64,000 nt of DNA, taken from NCBI GenBank assembly GCA_017506865.1, contig JAFCMP010000083.1, positions 1-64,000 of the forward strand, in the 5' to 3' direction. A program made the position numbers and the translations under genes. Positions 10,961 to 22,393 of this stretch are shown here, piece by piece. Every line of letters starts with the position of its first letter. Position 1 is the stretch's first letter. The stretch is from Tribonema minus. Lineage: Eukaryota; Sar; Xanthophyceae; Tribonematales; Tribonemataceae. The notes under the pieces are model-generated. The model saw only the letters and a list, made by a program, of their open reading frames with translations. It did not search any database and was not told the origin of the DNA.

Positions 10961-13900
10961 GCCGCATCGCAAAGATGTAGTGGCACGCCGCGATGCGGTC
11001 CTCGCTGCCCGCGACGACCTCCCCCTTACTGTTGCGCACGCAGTCAATCTGCTGCACCATGAAGAGGACGAGCAGGACCGGGTTCGCGGCGTGCTCGCCC
11101 TCAATCTTGTACGCGATCACGTCGGCGTTCCGGATGTCCAGCACGTGCGGGTCTGCAGCAAGATGCACGGGGAATGCGCAGCACTTTGTGTGTAGTTGTA
11201 TATGGTACGCTTTGAAGTATCATAACCAAGAGATTAATGCGTGCTCGCCCTCGATCTTGTACGCGATCACGTCCGCGTTCCGGATGTCCAGCACGTGTGG
11301 GTCTACAGAACACACACGGGGAATGCTCAGCGCTTTGCCTGTACAGTAGTTATACAGGAAACACTTTGAAGCAAACGTGTACTTCGGAGTATCAAAACAA
11401 TAAGATTATTGCGTGCTGGCCCTCACTCTTGTACGCAATCGCGTCTGCGTTCCCAATGTGCAGCACGTGCGGTCTGCTTTCAGATACACGGGGCAAATGC
11501 TCAGCGCATTGTGTGCACTGATGAAACACATCAAGTAGCAGTTGAAGATTCTGATACAGGCTGCAGGTACTGGCGGCATTGACGAAAGAGGTATCAAACA
11601 CTCGCATCCATACAAACATACCCATGATGCGGTCCGCCGTCTTTCGCGCCTCCATTTCCGCCAGCAGCTTGCTGAGCACCGCGCTGCTGAGCCACTGACA
11701 CATGTGTACCCAAGATGCGCGTGCGACCTCGAGGGGTAGGTATACTCACAACACCTTGCATCCATCCATACATACGTACCCATGATGCGGTCCGCCTTCT
11801 TGCGCGCCTCCACCTCCGCCAGCAGCTTGCTGAGCACCGCGCCGCTGAGCCACTGACACAATGTACACATGTTTTGCGTGGGACCTCGAGGCGTAGGTAT
11901 GCTCACAACCTCGCAGCATACATACATGAAAAACGAGGTCAAACGATCGAAGAGCTCTAGGTGACAAGGGATGGTTAGCCGCAAGTGCCTTCCACCAATA
12001 ACCGTGGTCGCCACATACATACGTACCCATGATGCGGTCCGCCTTCTTGCGCGCCTCCACCTCCGCGAGCAGCTTGCTGAGCACCGCGCCGCTGAGCCAC
12101 TGGCGCAGCGTGTCGGCGTCGCCGCGCAGCCACGCGCCCATGACCTCCGGCAGCAGGTGCTGCACGAGGTCCGCCTTCCACTCCTCCACGTCAAAGTACG
12201 GGTCCAGGCGCCGCAGCAGGCGCTGCGCCGCGCCCGCCTCTGTCTCCGCCGTCATGCTGCGCGGCGCGCGCGGGCGCAGCGCAACAATGGAATTTGTAAC
12301 ATCGCCTAGGTCGAGTAAAAGTACAAAAAAACTAGCAGTCAGCGCCTGCCTCGCTGCAGAGGCGAAGCAGGTGGCCGCTTGCGCTGGAATGCGCTGCGCC
12401 GCGCTCGCCTCCGTCTCCGCCGTCATGCTGCGCGGCGGCGCGCGTTCAAAGGACAAGCGTGAAATAACCTACTTGAAGTTGAAGTACAAAAACACTAAGG
12501 GCGAAGAAAAGGGGACGGGCACCGGAAGGCGGTCAGCCGCCTTCGTCTCAGCCGTACATTGCGCGGTGCGCGCATTAGAGGGCAATGTTCAAATAGAAAT
12601 CATTAACTTCAAGCTGAGATACAAGAACACTGGCAATCATTGCCTGCCTTGCTGGAAACGCGAATGGCAGGTGCGTGCACCAGAAGCCGCCGCGCCGCGT
12701 GTGCCGTCGCAGTCGCGGCAAGCGCGTGCCTGGGCCACGGCAGCCTGCGCACGGCCGCTGCGTGCAGCAACGGTACCGGCTCAGGCGGCCCCATTGCGGT
12801 CTCCACGCGACAACAGTGTCGGATGGCATATACCTCAGAGAGGGCGACCACAGCCCCATGCGCGATGTGCCAACTGGCGCATGACGCCACTTCATGTGCC
12901 TACATGCGCCGGCGCTGCAGCGGGTGCCTCAGCGCTCAACACCAGATATACCAGCAGCAGATGCCGGCTCCATCACAACCCCCTGTTGTGGCCCCCTCCA
13001 GGCTCACTGCTGGACCCCCCCCCCCCCCCCAGCAGTGAACCCCCCCCCCCCCCCCCCCCCCCCGCATGTACGATGGGATACCATGCAGCGATACCTCGTA
13101 CCTGTCCACCACGCTCGAGCAGGTACGGTATGTAGTACGTAACACCAAGCTATACCTATGTACCTGTCCCACACGCTCGACGCCTGGTACACGAGCGGGT
13201 GCTGGCTCGTCTCCCACGTCTCCTTGGCGTCCTCCACCCTGTCGCTGACCTTTTCTCGCGCGCGCCGCACCACCTTGTCCGCGCCCGTGGTCTTGCCCAC
13301 AGCCTCGGTGCCCGCCAGTATGTCCTGTTGGGGGGGGGGGGAGGGAAGGGGGCGCATGTGAGTCAGGTCTAGGAAGGGGGGGGGGCGCATGTGAGTCAGG
13401 TCTACAGTCGGGGTCATGTCAATGAGGGGGGGGGGGGGGGGCGCATGCGCGTCAGGTCTACATTCGGGGTCATGTTACTTGGGGGGGGGGGTGGTGGTTG
13501 CGAGTCAAGTCTACGGTCGGGGTCATGTCACTGAGGGGAAGGGGGCGGGGGGGGGGGGGGGGGGGTGCATGTGCGTCAAGTCTGCAGTCGGGGTGGCATC
13601 ACTCGCAGTGGCGCGGTGAGAGGCATTGCTGCCCCTGAGGGATGGATGTACAGTCGCGGCCTACGAAGCGCCAGTGAGTCGTGTGGCAGAATAAGCGCCG
13701 CAAGTCTCCGTGCCAGTCGCATGTCCTGAAACGGGTACTCGAGTGCGTGCGCAAGACAAGTCTGCTCTAAGGGGGGCCGCGGCGCAGTTCAATCAAGGGG
13801 GCCGCACTTTCAGAAGCCCTTGGTCTGACGCGCCCGCGCAGCGGTTCCATGCAGAGCTTTCGAAGCCCGTCACTGTGCGCGCATCTGATGCACAGTAGTG

Positions 13901-16388
13901 GACATCTGCAGACTGGCCCGACCGTCAGCGTATTATACGTGCTGCCGCGAGAGCGCAGCGCACGATGCGCGTGACTGCCATGTGAACAGAGTCACACTGG
14001 CCTGATGAGATGATTGGTGATGGCTCGGTGATACTGAAACGCCGAGCTGGTGCCTGTTGCGCGCAGATTACTTCAGCGAGGCGCAGGATCGCACCGTGCA
14101 GTGTGTGACACTGCGCGTCTGCATGTCGGCCAAGAAGAGGACTGCATTTTCTGGGCTGAACAGCGTGAAAGGGTGTACTGAGGTGAAGATGAAAATGCAT
14201 GAGCCGCATGGTAACGCTGGCCCGCCGTAAACGAGAGACGGCGACCATTGCATGTTGCAAGGAATGAGCCGCAATAAATCCGCCTGCGCACACGAATGAC
14301 TTGAACTTCAAATCATGACTTGTGCTCGACTGCCTCAAAAGGAATGCGACCCATTGCATATTCTCGGTCGCATGCCATGTTGAAGTTGCACAGACTGGCG
14401 CGCGCAAATTCCTGGGCAATATTGCACCTTGTGGCCCGCCTTAAACGAAAAGTCAATCACTGCACATTCCTCAGGATTGAGCGGCAATGAACCGCCGTCG
14501 CTACGCAGGATGCCAACTGCAACTTCAACATTAGCATGCATAACTGCTGCAAAGATGCTGTTGTTCCTATGAGAGCAACAAATGCGCAGTCCACATGGAT
14601 GCCAGCAGGCCTACTTTACAGTTGGCGGTGACTGATATCTCTAACCAGATAACTTGATGTGCTTCGCCGGTAGATGCACTACACACTGGATGTAACCGTG
14701 GGATGGATGTTGATTTGTGAACTGAACAAACATTGGACTGCAGGTGGCACAAAGTGGGCACGGGGTTGATCCTGTGCGCAGCATCGTCAAACTCATTGTT
14801 GGTGGGCATTCCCACCCAGCTCATGGCTGGGCTCACATCTGACGTATGAAGCTACCGTATACCCAGACTACAGCAATGGTATCCGTGTCAACGAAATGTC
14901 TGCAGCTGCAGAGCCTTTATTGAACAGATGAGCCCCCCGCTCACCTGGCCCAGACTCAACAATCACCTGCCCCAGACTCAACAGACCAGACCCCCCTCGC
15001 CTGGCCCCGACTCAACACACCAGACCCCCCTCACCTGGCCCGGACTCAACAGACGAGACCCCCTCACATGGCCCGCACTCAACACACCAGACCCCCCCCC
15101 TCACCCCCTCACCTGGATGAGCTGCGACTGCCGCAGCCGCGCCTGCAGCTTCTCCCACACCTCCGCGGCCGTCTTCACCAGCACCATCGCGCCCGACGCC
15201 TCCAGCGGCTCCACCTGCCCCGGCAGTACCTCCTTCACGTCGTCATTGGGGTTGCCCGCCGGCGCGTCGTCGCCCTCCTTCTTCTCCACCGGCCGCAGCT
15301 TCCGCACGATGGTGCTCTTCTCCTTGGGCTTCGCCCCTACGAGCTCGTACGCCGACTCCTTCAGCCCCGCCTGGAAGCGCGCCCACCACGTCTGCGGCTG
15401 CTCGGCGGCGCTTTCGTCGCCCCCCCCCCCCGCCGCCGCGCCCTCCGCTTCCGCGCCCCCCTGCTCTGCCCCCCCCCGCGTGAACTTTTTCTTGCTGGCC
15501 TTGACGAAACTGTTGGCGTCGTCGTCTGCGGCGCCGCTTGCGCGGGCCTGCTGCTCGACCTGCTGCTTGAGGCTCTCGCTCGCCTCCTCCACTCTGGCGG
15601 ATGCTCTGTCTACGACCTCGTGGATGGCTTTTGCAGCGGCCGCCAGGCGCGCATTCGCCGCCGCGGTGAACTGAGACGCGCGCCCGCGCGCCTTGCCAAA
15701 CCCGCTCTCCGCTTGACTAGAGGCTTGCTGGCCCTGCTCCCGCAGCTTGTCGACCTGCACAAGGGAGGAGGAAAACGACACCAGGTGTAAGTGATTTCAG
15801 CATGCGCTGATAAGGCCTGTATGACACAGAAGGAAAGTGTGCCAAAGCACGACTCGTTACTTTAAGAGTTGAAGATTTTGCGGAGGTGCCGGGGTGATGA
15901 ATGCCTTGCGCATCTGCCGCAAGCCACACGAGCACTGTAGGATGTGAACATCTTAACTCCACTCCACATTAGATGCACAAAGTCAGTCAACCGCCCGCAT
16001 CGGTGTGTAGTCGATCCGCTAGTGTTAATCCGCTCCAGTGCATCCCAGCCACGTTTAGATTCAATTTCGACGCACTGCACTGACAATGGTCACAGTTTGG
16101 CGGCTGTGCACCGTTTCTGCTCAAGTTGGACGCGAAAACTATAGGCACGTGCTGTGATGGACTTGCCTGTTCCTTGAATTGAGGGTTTTTGGACACCGCG
16201 TCGTTGAACTGAGATTTGAGGTCCTCAAATACGCCCTTCTCGGGCTCTTTCTTGCCGCCTCCATTGCTGGATAATAACCGACGCTGATGTATCAAGCAGA
16301 GTCGGCACGCCGTCGCAGCCGCGGGCACAGCCCTCCTTGTCAGGTCTGCATGTCGCAACCGCGCCACTGCCTGGGCGTGCCGGATCAT
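10902..16388 (-). CDS. TIM44: Mitochondrial import inner membrane translocase subunit Tim44 (C-terminal end not found)
   Basis: Tim44 tethers mtHsp70 to the TIM23 channel on the matrix side. Exons in transcript order: 16388-16167, 15754-15113, 13324-13164, 12256-12027 and 11152-10902; phases agree at every junction. Residues 1-41 are Arg/Ala-rich with no acidic residue except one Asp and end R-R-L-L-S-S, a mitochondrial presequence. Exon 2 encodes the charged, coiled, Ala-rich N-terminal half. Exon 3 ends near W-E-T-S-Q-H-P-L-V. Exons 4-5 carry the Tim44 C-terminal domain: R-R-L-D-P-Y-F, H-V-L-D-I-R-N-A-D-V, V-R-N-S-K-G-E-V-V, and W-R-V-A-D-F at the end. Intron 1 has a GC donor (AACAG|GCAAGT). 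The last exon, probably only a few codons, was not found: downstream lie only degraded copies of the exon-5 end. Reading through that donor would stop at 10809. The gene is head to head with the gene at 16594. Confidence 0.93.
11085..11480 (-). repeat. Exon-edge array: copies of the TIM44 exon 5 start plus acceptor
   Basis: The first 60 or so bases of exon 5, with the preceding CAG acceptor (about 11095-11160), recur at about 11235-11306 and 11410-11478. These copies lie upstream in the transcript, inside intron 4. Each keeps the V-L-D-I-R-N-A-D-coding segment, with decay rising with distance. Confidence 0.85.
11617..12110 (-). repeat. Exon-edge array: copies of the TIM44 exon 4 end plus donor
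   Basis: The end of exon 4 (real copy 12027-12110, donor ATGG|GTACGT) recurs at about 11775-11862 and 11617-11700. Each copy includes the A-D-R-I-M-coding end, the G|GTA donor region and a shared intron start with a TACATACGTAC-like run. Confidence 0.88.
12200..12580 (-). repeat. Exon-edge array: copies of the TIM44 exon 4 start plus acceptor
   Basis: The exon-4 start with its GCGCAG acceptor (12200-12262) recurs at about 12380-12440 and, weaker, at 12525-12575. The segments between copies also match one another: a TTGAAGTT-type word followed by a TACAAAAAC-like run. Confidence 0.75.
13327..13610. repeat. G-run minisatellite in TIM44 intron 2
   Basis: About five units, each a long G run followed by GCATGTGAGTCAGGTCTAC or a variant and then a GTCGGGGTCATG-like end. 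On the transcript strand this becomes repeated poly-C blocks just upstream of the exon-3 acceptor at 13325, so the pyrimidine tract itself is part of the repeat. Confidence 0.8.
14926..15112 (-). repeat. Donor-bearing minisatellite at the start of TIM44 intron 2
   Basis: Units of about 30-35 bases, read on + as CTCACCTGGCCC, then ACTCAACA, then CCAGACCCCC, are repeated about five times beside the exon-2 donor. On the transcript strand most units contain CCAGGTGAG, a copy of the true donor at 15113/15112. Confidence 0.8.
16167..16168 (-). promoter_or_regulatory. GC 5' splice site, TIM44 intron 1
   Basis: The donor reads GAACAG|GCAAGT on the minus strand. It follows codon 74 and joins in phase 0 to exon 2 at 15754, whose acceptor is CCCTTGTGCAG. 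GCAAGT is the best-known GC-donor consensus. Confidence 0.8.
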
Positions 16389-16593
16389 GATGTATGATTT
16401 GCAAGAAACGTCTCCAGCCCCCACACTACTGCATGCTCCAACTATGCCCTGTGTCTGCGTGTGCGATGGCCGGCGCGGTCGCGAACCAGCGCCCTTCAAA
16501 TAGCATCGTTCTCGAAGCCATGAACTTCAAGTGACGTGGTCGAAGTTGACGTAAATGATGGTAGATCTATAGACCTTCGGCCACTGCAGCGCC
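16389..16593. promoter_or_regulatory. Divergent promoter between TIM44 and the plastid zinc protein
   Basis: Only 205 bases separate the two ATGs. Within it, TGACGT occurs twice on + (16532-16537 and 16547-16552), the core of bZIP sites, embedded in AACTTCAAG and GAAGTTGAC words. No TATA box is obvious. A shared bidirectional promoter is an inference from spacing. Confidence 0.45.
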
Positions 16594-17844
16594 ATGGTGC
16601 AGCGTAAACGAGTAGCGGCTATCGTTGCGGCCTCTTTGCTCGTCGAGCAGCCCTCGCACGCTTTCACAGCCAGGCGACCCAACTTAGTTCGTATACAGCC
16701 TGGGCAGTGCCGTGGGTGTCAGATCACGGCCATGCACGCTGAGCTGGGGGATGCGTTGTCCGCAGTCACACTGCTGGCAGAATCTTTGAAAGAGGTGCCA
16801 GGGCTGGGTATTCCCGCTCAGCCCCAAAATGTCTACGTGCCACCTGATCAAGTGGACAACTTTCCTCAAATCGTGGCAGGGAGTGCTGCGGGGGTGCTGG
16901 TGTACCTATGGGCTCTGTACGAGTTCGGAAGTGTAAGTGCCCGATGACGTTTAGCGCAGCAGCATGAAATATGCGCTTGGCAAACCTTCACAGAGCATGC
17001 AAAGGATGGCAGATGCGCGATGCTGCTGAGCGCCCATTCCAGCAGTCGCCTGCTGCCTGCTTGTAGGCTGCCGGCATTGTATCATCCTGCCTGCATGTGC
17101 ATCTGCACTAACCTCACGTAGCGCGTAGAGAGGCATCACTGCAGCCGCACTCTGGCCGGTAATCGTGCATCTATCCACTGCTACGCACACTCGCGCGCTC
17201 AACCGGTGTGGCTGATTAACCTCTGCTGTGCCATTCCTGCTGCGTGTTTGCCCTGCGCAGCGCATCGTGACGCAGCGCGCCTGTGCAGTGTGCAACGGCA
17301 GCGGGCTGGTGACGGTCAGCCGCACGGGCAGGAAGCTCATGCAGCCACGGAAGTGCTACGCCTGCGGAGGCTTCCTGCCATGGGAGAGCTGGTCGCGATT
17401 CTGGGTGGCCAATAAGGTGCGTACTGCATGCGCGTCCCTGTCACAGTGCTCAGCCGCACACCATTCAGCAGGATATCAATGATTTTACCACATTGGCACT
17501 GCGCTATCTTTGCCAGATGCTGAGTGCCACGTTGAGTTCCTACTGCTGTTGCACCTTCAACACTGCAGCAGATGGAGGCGTTGTTGTGTCCTTGCGTGTT
17601 GATGACTGTGTATTCCCTCCGCTCTACTGCTACATGTCACCCCATGCCTCTAGCAGTCAACCTCACCAGCTCTCCACAACGCTCCTTTCTCCTTTTGGTT
17701 TTGCTGCAGTATGTCGGCAATGGCGGCATCCTACGGCGGCCCGCAGCTGACTATGACGAGCTTAATGCTAAGGCACGAGAGGCGCAGGCCAAGCAGGCAG
17801 CAGCAGACCAGGAGCCCGGCGCAGCAGACGCGGATGCTCAGTGA
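16594..17844 (+). CDS. Plastid-targeted Cys-rich (DnaJ-type zinc finger) small protein
   Basis: Three phase-0 exons (16594-16932, 17261-17416, 17710-17844) encode 209 residues. Residues 1-23 form a signal peptide ending P-S-H-A, and Phe-24 begins a transit peptide rich in Arg: the red secondary-plastid bipartite leader. A hydrophobic segment around residues 93-110 (V-A-G-S-A-A-G-V-L-V-Y-L-W-A-L-Y) could be one membrane helix. Exon 2 holds a zinc-binding pattern C-A-V-C-N-G-S-G, then C-Y-A-C-G-G-F-L-P-W-E-S-W, i.e. two CxxC knuckles of the DnaJ Cys-rich kind without a J domain. Exon 3 adds Y-V-G-N-G-G-I-L-R-R-P and a short Ala/Gln-rich acidic tail. Related small plastid proteins act in photosystem or Rubisco assembly, but I cannot name this one. 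Donor for exon 1 was taken as AGT|GTAAGT. Confidence 0.85.
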
Positions 17845-18914
17845 TGCCGAATAGCAGTGCAAATGTACACATATATTTCAAAGTATCACACCACAGCGCC
17901 CCTGGCCCACATGACACAACGCCTGAGGGAGGGGCTGAATATACATGGAAGTGTGACGCAATTTTGTTAAGCCCATCAGCACTTGCTGTCGTCGGCAGCA
18001 AAGTGTTGCCATGACCAAGCGGATGATGATGAGATTTCCGGCCTTGGCAGTAGTGCCACCGCTGCTTTGTGGGGCACAATTGACCATGAGTTTGTGTACA
18101 TCTTTGATGATGAGTTGTGCATCCCTCTCTGTGCAATATGTTACTGCTGCAGTTTCAAATGCAGTGAGTGCACGCTAGTTTGTCTGTGCGGAGCATGGCA
18201 TACTTACAAATGCTGCTGCTTGTTTCTCCTCTGGTGTGGTAAAAACTTTGTGGTCAACATCATTTCTGTTTTGTCTCTGGCTGACAGCAGTGACAATGAT
18301 GCACATTCAGCCTCTTGCTGCGGTAATCTTCAAAAAAAGGCATCCATGAGGGCAACAACACCTACAGAGTGCAAGTAGTATCCTGATCCTGACGTGCACT
18401 CTATGTGCCCAACACGCACAATCATGTAGGGCATGGAATGCTGAGCATCACCGGACAACCGCAGCTGCCGTTTATACGATGTTTGCAGGGGCAACCGATA
18501 GGAAGACTCACAGTGACGGCACATGTGGACAGAGTGGAAGTGCATCAGCGATTTGCACATGCATGTACTGTATGAGGACATGGTCACACTCACATCACAG
18601 GTGTGATAGATGGAAGGATCACCGGCCATGGCTTCTATGGGGTACACAAGCACCAGGCTGCCGTGCTGTGAATCTCAGCGGCTGGCGTTTCTTGGGGGGA
18701 GTGTTTACATGGCCAGAAACTGGCCTAGGCAAAACTTGGGGAGCACGCAGCCGCCTGCGCAATGCGTACCGTAGCGCAGCTTTCGCCAACGCCCTGAACT
18801 CACACAGCCAAAAGCACGGGCGCACGCGCAGCAGCAGCTGCAGCGGCGCCGCTGCCGCATGCGCGCAGGCGCCAGCTAGAGCTGCTGCTGCTGCTGCCGC
18901 GGCCCGCGCCCGCG
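17845..18914. other. Convergent spacer, no gene recognised
   Basis: It lies between the 3' ends of the plastid zinc protein (+) and PRP39 (-). The Cys-rich frame at 17983-18378 (+) lacks any ordered motif or start context, and I do not accept it as a gene. Confidence 0.4.
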
Positions 18915-21305
18915 TCATGATGCATCCTGCGCCGCGCCGCCCGCTGCAGCGTCCCCCGCCTCCATCGCCGCCGCAAACTGCTGCAGCTCCAGCATGTCGC
19001 GCTCCTCAGCGCTCAGCTCATGCGGCTGCTGCTCCGTCGCGCTCACTTCATGCGCCTGCTGCTGCTGCTGCTGCGGCGGCGGCGCTGCTGCTGGCGCGTC
19101 TACCGCCTTTGCATCCGGCAGCGCAGCGCCGCCGGCGCCGCTGCCTGAATGCGGCCGTATTTTTGCACTGTTGGCGGCGTCCTTTGCAGTGACGTCGCCG
19201 TTGCAGCCGGGTGGCGGGTCCGCTGGAGTAGCGGGTGCGCCGTTGAGGCGTGGTCGCGGCGCATCAGGCGCTGCGGTTGCGCCCCCTTCAGCGCGTTGTG
19301 GCGGCTCTCCGGTCCCCTCTACAATGCTCGACTCGCCACCGTCCGCGGCTGCGGCGGGCGCAGCGCTGAGAGCTTGCGGCGGATGCTCCAGCAGCTGTGC
19401 TGCCTCGTGAGCAATGAAGCTCCCTCCTCTGCTGGCTATCGTCTGTTTCTGCTCTTCGTCGCCTGCAACACTGCTGCTGCTACCGTTGTTGCTTGCACCA
19501 CCACCGGCACCGGCGCTACCGTCGCTGAGTGCGCCGCCATCAGGTTCTCTAGCTACCGCTTTGACTCCGGCTGTTGGACTATCTGCTGACGCTGGTGCTG
19601 ATCGTTCTTCTGGCGCAGGACTAGTTGAAACGGGCGCACCACGCGGCGCAGCACTGTGACCGCCAGCCCCTTGTTGCGGCGGTTCTGCGGCAACAGCGGC
19701 GCCACCCGCTGCGTCATCGGCAGCGTCAGCCGCTGTACCGCCCCCGCTGCTGCCCTCCTCTGCGTCTGAGTCAGAGTAGTCGCCGAGCAGGCCCACCAGC
19801 GCCCCGGCCGCCGGCGCATCGCTGTCGGCGTCGCTTCCGCCTCCGCCCGCCGTTGCTACTGCCGCTTGCGGAGGCGCAGAAGCGACCCCCTCGCCATTGC
19901 ATGTCGCACTTGACGGCGCCGTGCCGTCAGCAGCGCCGCTGGCGACCGCAACTGCCTCTGTTCTGGCCACTTTTGCTGGCGGCAAGCCCGCGTCACCCTC
20001 CGCGTCGCTGCCGTCCCTCTCCGCAGCGCGTTTCAACGCCCCCCGACCCCCGGCTGCCCCCTCCCCCTCGTCAACATCCATCTTATCGCCCTCCGGAGGC
20101 GGCGGCGGCGGCGCTCCTGCGGCGGACTCATCCGCCTCTGCTGCTGCCGCAGCTTCCGCTGCTGCGGCTTCCGCCGCCGCCGCTGCCTCGGCAGCCGCCG
20201 CCGCCTCCGCGGCGGCGCGCGCCGCGCGCTCCCCCTCCCAGCCCGTCACGGCCTCCGCGACCGCCGCCGCCATCGCCTGCTCGCGCGCCGCCTCGTCCGC
20301 GATGCCCGCGGCGGCGAACCAGCGCGCGCGCGCGGCGCGCGCCGCCAGCAGGTGCCCCACCCCCTCCCCCAGATCCTCGCAGAACTCCAGGTACCACTCC
20401 CAGAGGTCCGCGCGGTCCTCGGCGCTCAGCGCGAGCCCCCCCGTTGCGGCGCGGATCTCCCCGTCCTCGTCGCCGTCCTCGCCCTCCGCGCGCCCCAGGT
20501 TCGGCTCCGCGCGCCGCCGCGCCGCGTGCGCGGCGGCGAACACCGCGCGCACCCTCGCCGAACGCGGCTGCTCACTGCCGGCGCCACCGTCACCACCGGC
20601 GCCGCCGCCGCCGCTGCTGCCGCCGCCGCCGCCCCTGTCGCCCGCCTCCAGCTCCAGCCAGGCGAGCCAGAGCTCGCGGCTGCACGCCGCGTCGCACGTG
20701 CCCTCCGCGAGCACCGCGCGCGCCGCGTTCAGATCCCCCAGCCCCGCCCCCAGGCAGCGTGCCATGTGTGCGTACAGGAACGCGCGCGTCGCCTCCGACG
20801 GCGCCGGCGCCGGCGGCGGCGGCCGCAGCGCGCAGCGGTACGCGGCGACGGCGGCGGCGGCGTCGCCGCGGCGGCGCTCGAGCGCGGCGAGCCGCACCGC
20901 CGCCTCCAGCAGGCCCGGCGCGAGGTCGGACAGGACGCGCGCGTACATGCCGCGCGCGGCGTCGCCGTAGCCCGCCGCCTCGAGCAGCTCCGCGCACAGG
21001 AGGTGGACGTCGGGGCGCCGCCGCAGCACCGCGCACGCGCGGCCGGCGACGTTGCACGCGGCGGCGGCGCCGACGGCGCGCGCCGTCCACAGCGCGTAGC
21101 GCGCCCAGAACTCGGCGTAGTTGGCACACGCGACGAGGCAGCGCTCGTACGCCGCCGCCACGCGCGCGGCGCCGCTCGCCGCCTCCTCGAGGTCGAGCAG
21201 TGCGCGCCACGCCGCCAGCTGCGTCGCGTCGAGCGGCTTGACGTGGAAGAAGGGGCGCACGAGGCGCGCCTCCAGGGGGGCGCGGCGCGCGACCTCCGCG
21301 GCGCT

Positions 21306-21336
<31 letters not shown>

Positions 21337-21962
21337 CGCGGCGCCGCCGCCTCCTCCGCGCCGAGGCTCTCCGCCGCGGCGACGGCGCGCAGCTCGTCCA
21401 ATAGGCGTGGCAGGTCGGTGAGGTACTCGGAGAGCGCGCGCGTGTAGATGTCGCACACGCGCTCCCACCCCGCCCCCGCGGCCCTCTCGAACACGGCGAA
21501 CATGCTCCACAGCGGGCCGGCGCTGGGGTTGGCGCCGACGGCCGCGAGCGCCGCCTCGAAGACGGCGCGGGTGGCGCCGGCGTCGGCGCTGTGCGCCTGC
21601 ATGTAGGTGCAGTAGCCCTGCCACATGTCGACGCTGTACCTGGAGGCGCCCTCCGCAACGCCCCTCTCGTAGATGGCGACGACGGCGGCGTGCTCCGCCG
21701 GCGACGGCGGCGCGTCGCCGCAGGCGAGCCGCCTGTAGAGGTCCGCGTACTTACACCAGTAGCCCCAGCAGAGCGGGAAGTGGCCCAGGAACCAGTCAAA
21801 GGCTCTGACGGCGGGGTGTATCGTGGTGGCGTGCTGTTCCACGTGGTTGAGCAGAGCGGTCCAGCTAATGAAATCCAAGGGATCCGCCAAGATAGCCGCC
21901 TCCAGATGCGGATGTATGCCCGGAGCCGCCAGGCTCTCTGCGCTGGGCTTGCCGTCGCTCAT
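18915..21962 (-). CDS. PRP39: Pre-mRNA-processing factor 39 (U1 snRNP-associated HAT-repeat protein)
   Basis: Prp39 helps U1 snRNP commit to the 5' splice site. The gene is a single uninterrupted frame of 1015 residues from the ATG at 21962 (context CAAACATGAGC). The frame is open to another ATG at 22067, but the added 35 residues look like untranslated leader. Residues 10-500 contain HAT (half-TPR) repeats with the usual aromatic pattern: W-T-A-L-L-N-H-V-E, A-F-D-W-F-L-G-H-F-P-L-C-W-G-Y-W, W-Q-G-Y-C-T-Y-M, and F-F-H-V-K-P-L-D...Q-L-A-A-W. From about residue 500 on, the sequence is Ala/Gly/Ser/Glu-rich low complexity with long Ala-Glu and Gly runs, ending in D-A-S before TGA. It is the only long gene here without introns. 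It is head to head with TNPO3, also a splicing-factor gene in function. Confidence 0.92.
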
Positions 21963-22393
21963 GTTTGCTGCTGCTGAAGCTGCCTGTGCGAAGCACGCAG
22001 TGCAGGTGGCAAGCGAGTGTCGCTGGTGGCCGGAAGCGCGCACTAGGTGCACAGCTTGAAGGATCAAGCAGATGTGTCGTGCCAGGTCAAAACAGGACAG
22101 CAGCGCGCTTCTTTGGATCTGCCTCCCTCCGCGGCGTCGAAGGTCATAAGATCAACAGCTTGCTCGTTTCGCCGCCACTCAATGCATGCCACCTGTCGAA
22201 CTGGTGACTGCCCATTAACATCTGAGGTTCTCCAGATGACATCATCGATCGGATCCTGGCCAACACTTCAACTCTCAAACTTCACTTAGATGTGATTCCT
22301 CACAAAAGCAAACAGCTAGAATGCCCACATAGTCAGCATTAGGAGAGGTTTCAATTGACCGCTGCTGCCCGCTGAGCCAGTGGCTCCGCCACC
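21963..22393. promoter_or_regulatory. Divergent promoter between PRP39 and TNPO3
   Basis: 431 bases between two opposed ATGs. It contains CACTTCAACTCTC and AAACTTCAC words (22265-22290), relatives of the TTGAAGTT word. No TATA element is clear. Co-regulation of the two genes is inferred from arrangement and function. Confidence 0.45.

Noticed and set aside
14928-15790. Two long + strand frames
   Set aside because: Antisense shadows of TIM44 exon 2 and its donor minisatellite.
17983-18378. Cys-rich 131-residue + frame
   Set aside because: Cysteines show no regular spacing and there is no start context or neighbour logic; probably spacer.
19625-21404. Long open frames on + and alternative minus frames across PRP39 (538, 350, 357, 344 and 356 residues)
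   Set aside because: They are Pro/Arg/Ala-rich antisense or frame-shifted shadows created by extreme GC content; only the minus-strand frame with HAT repeats has family similarity.
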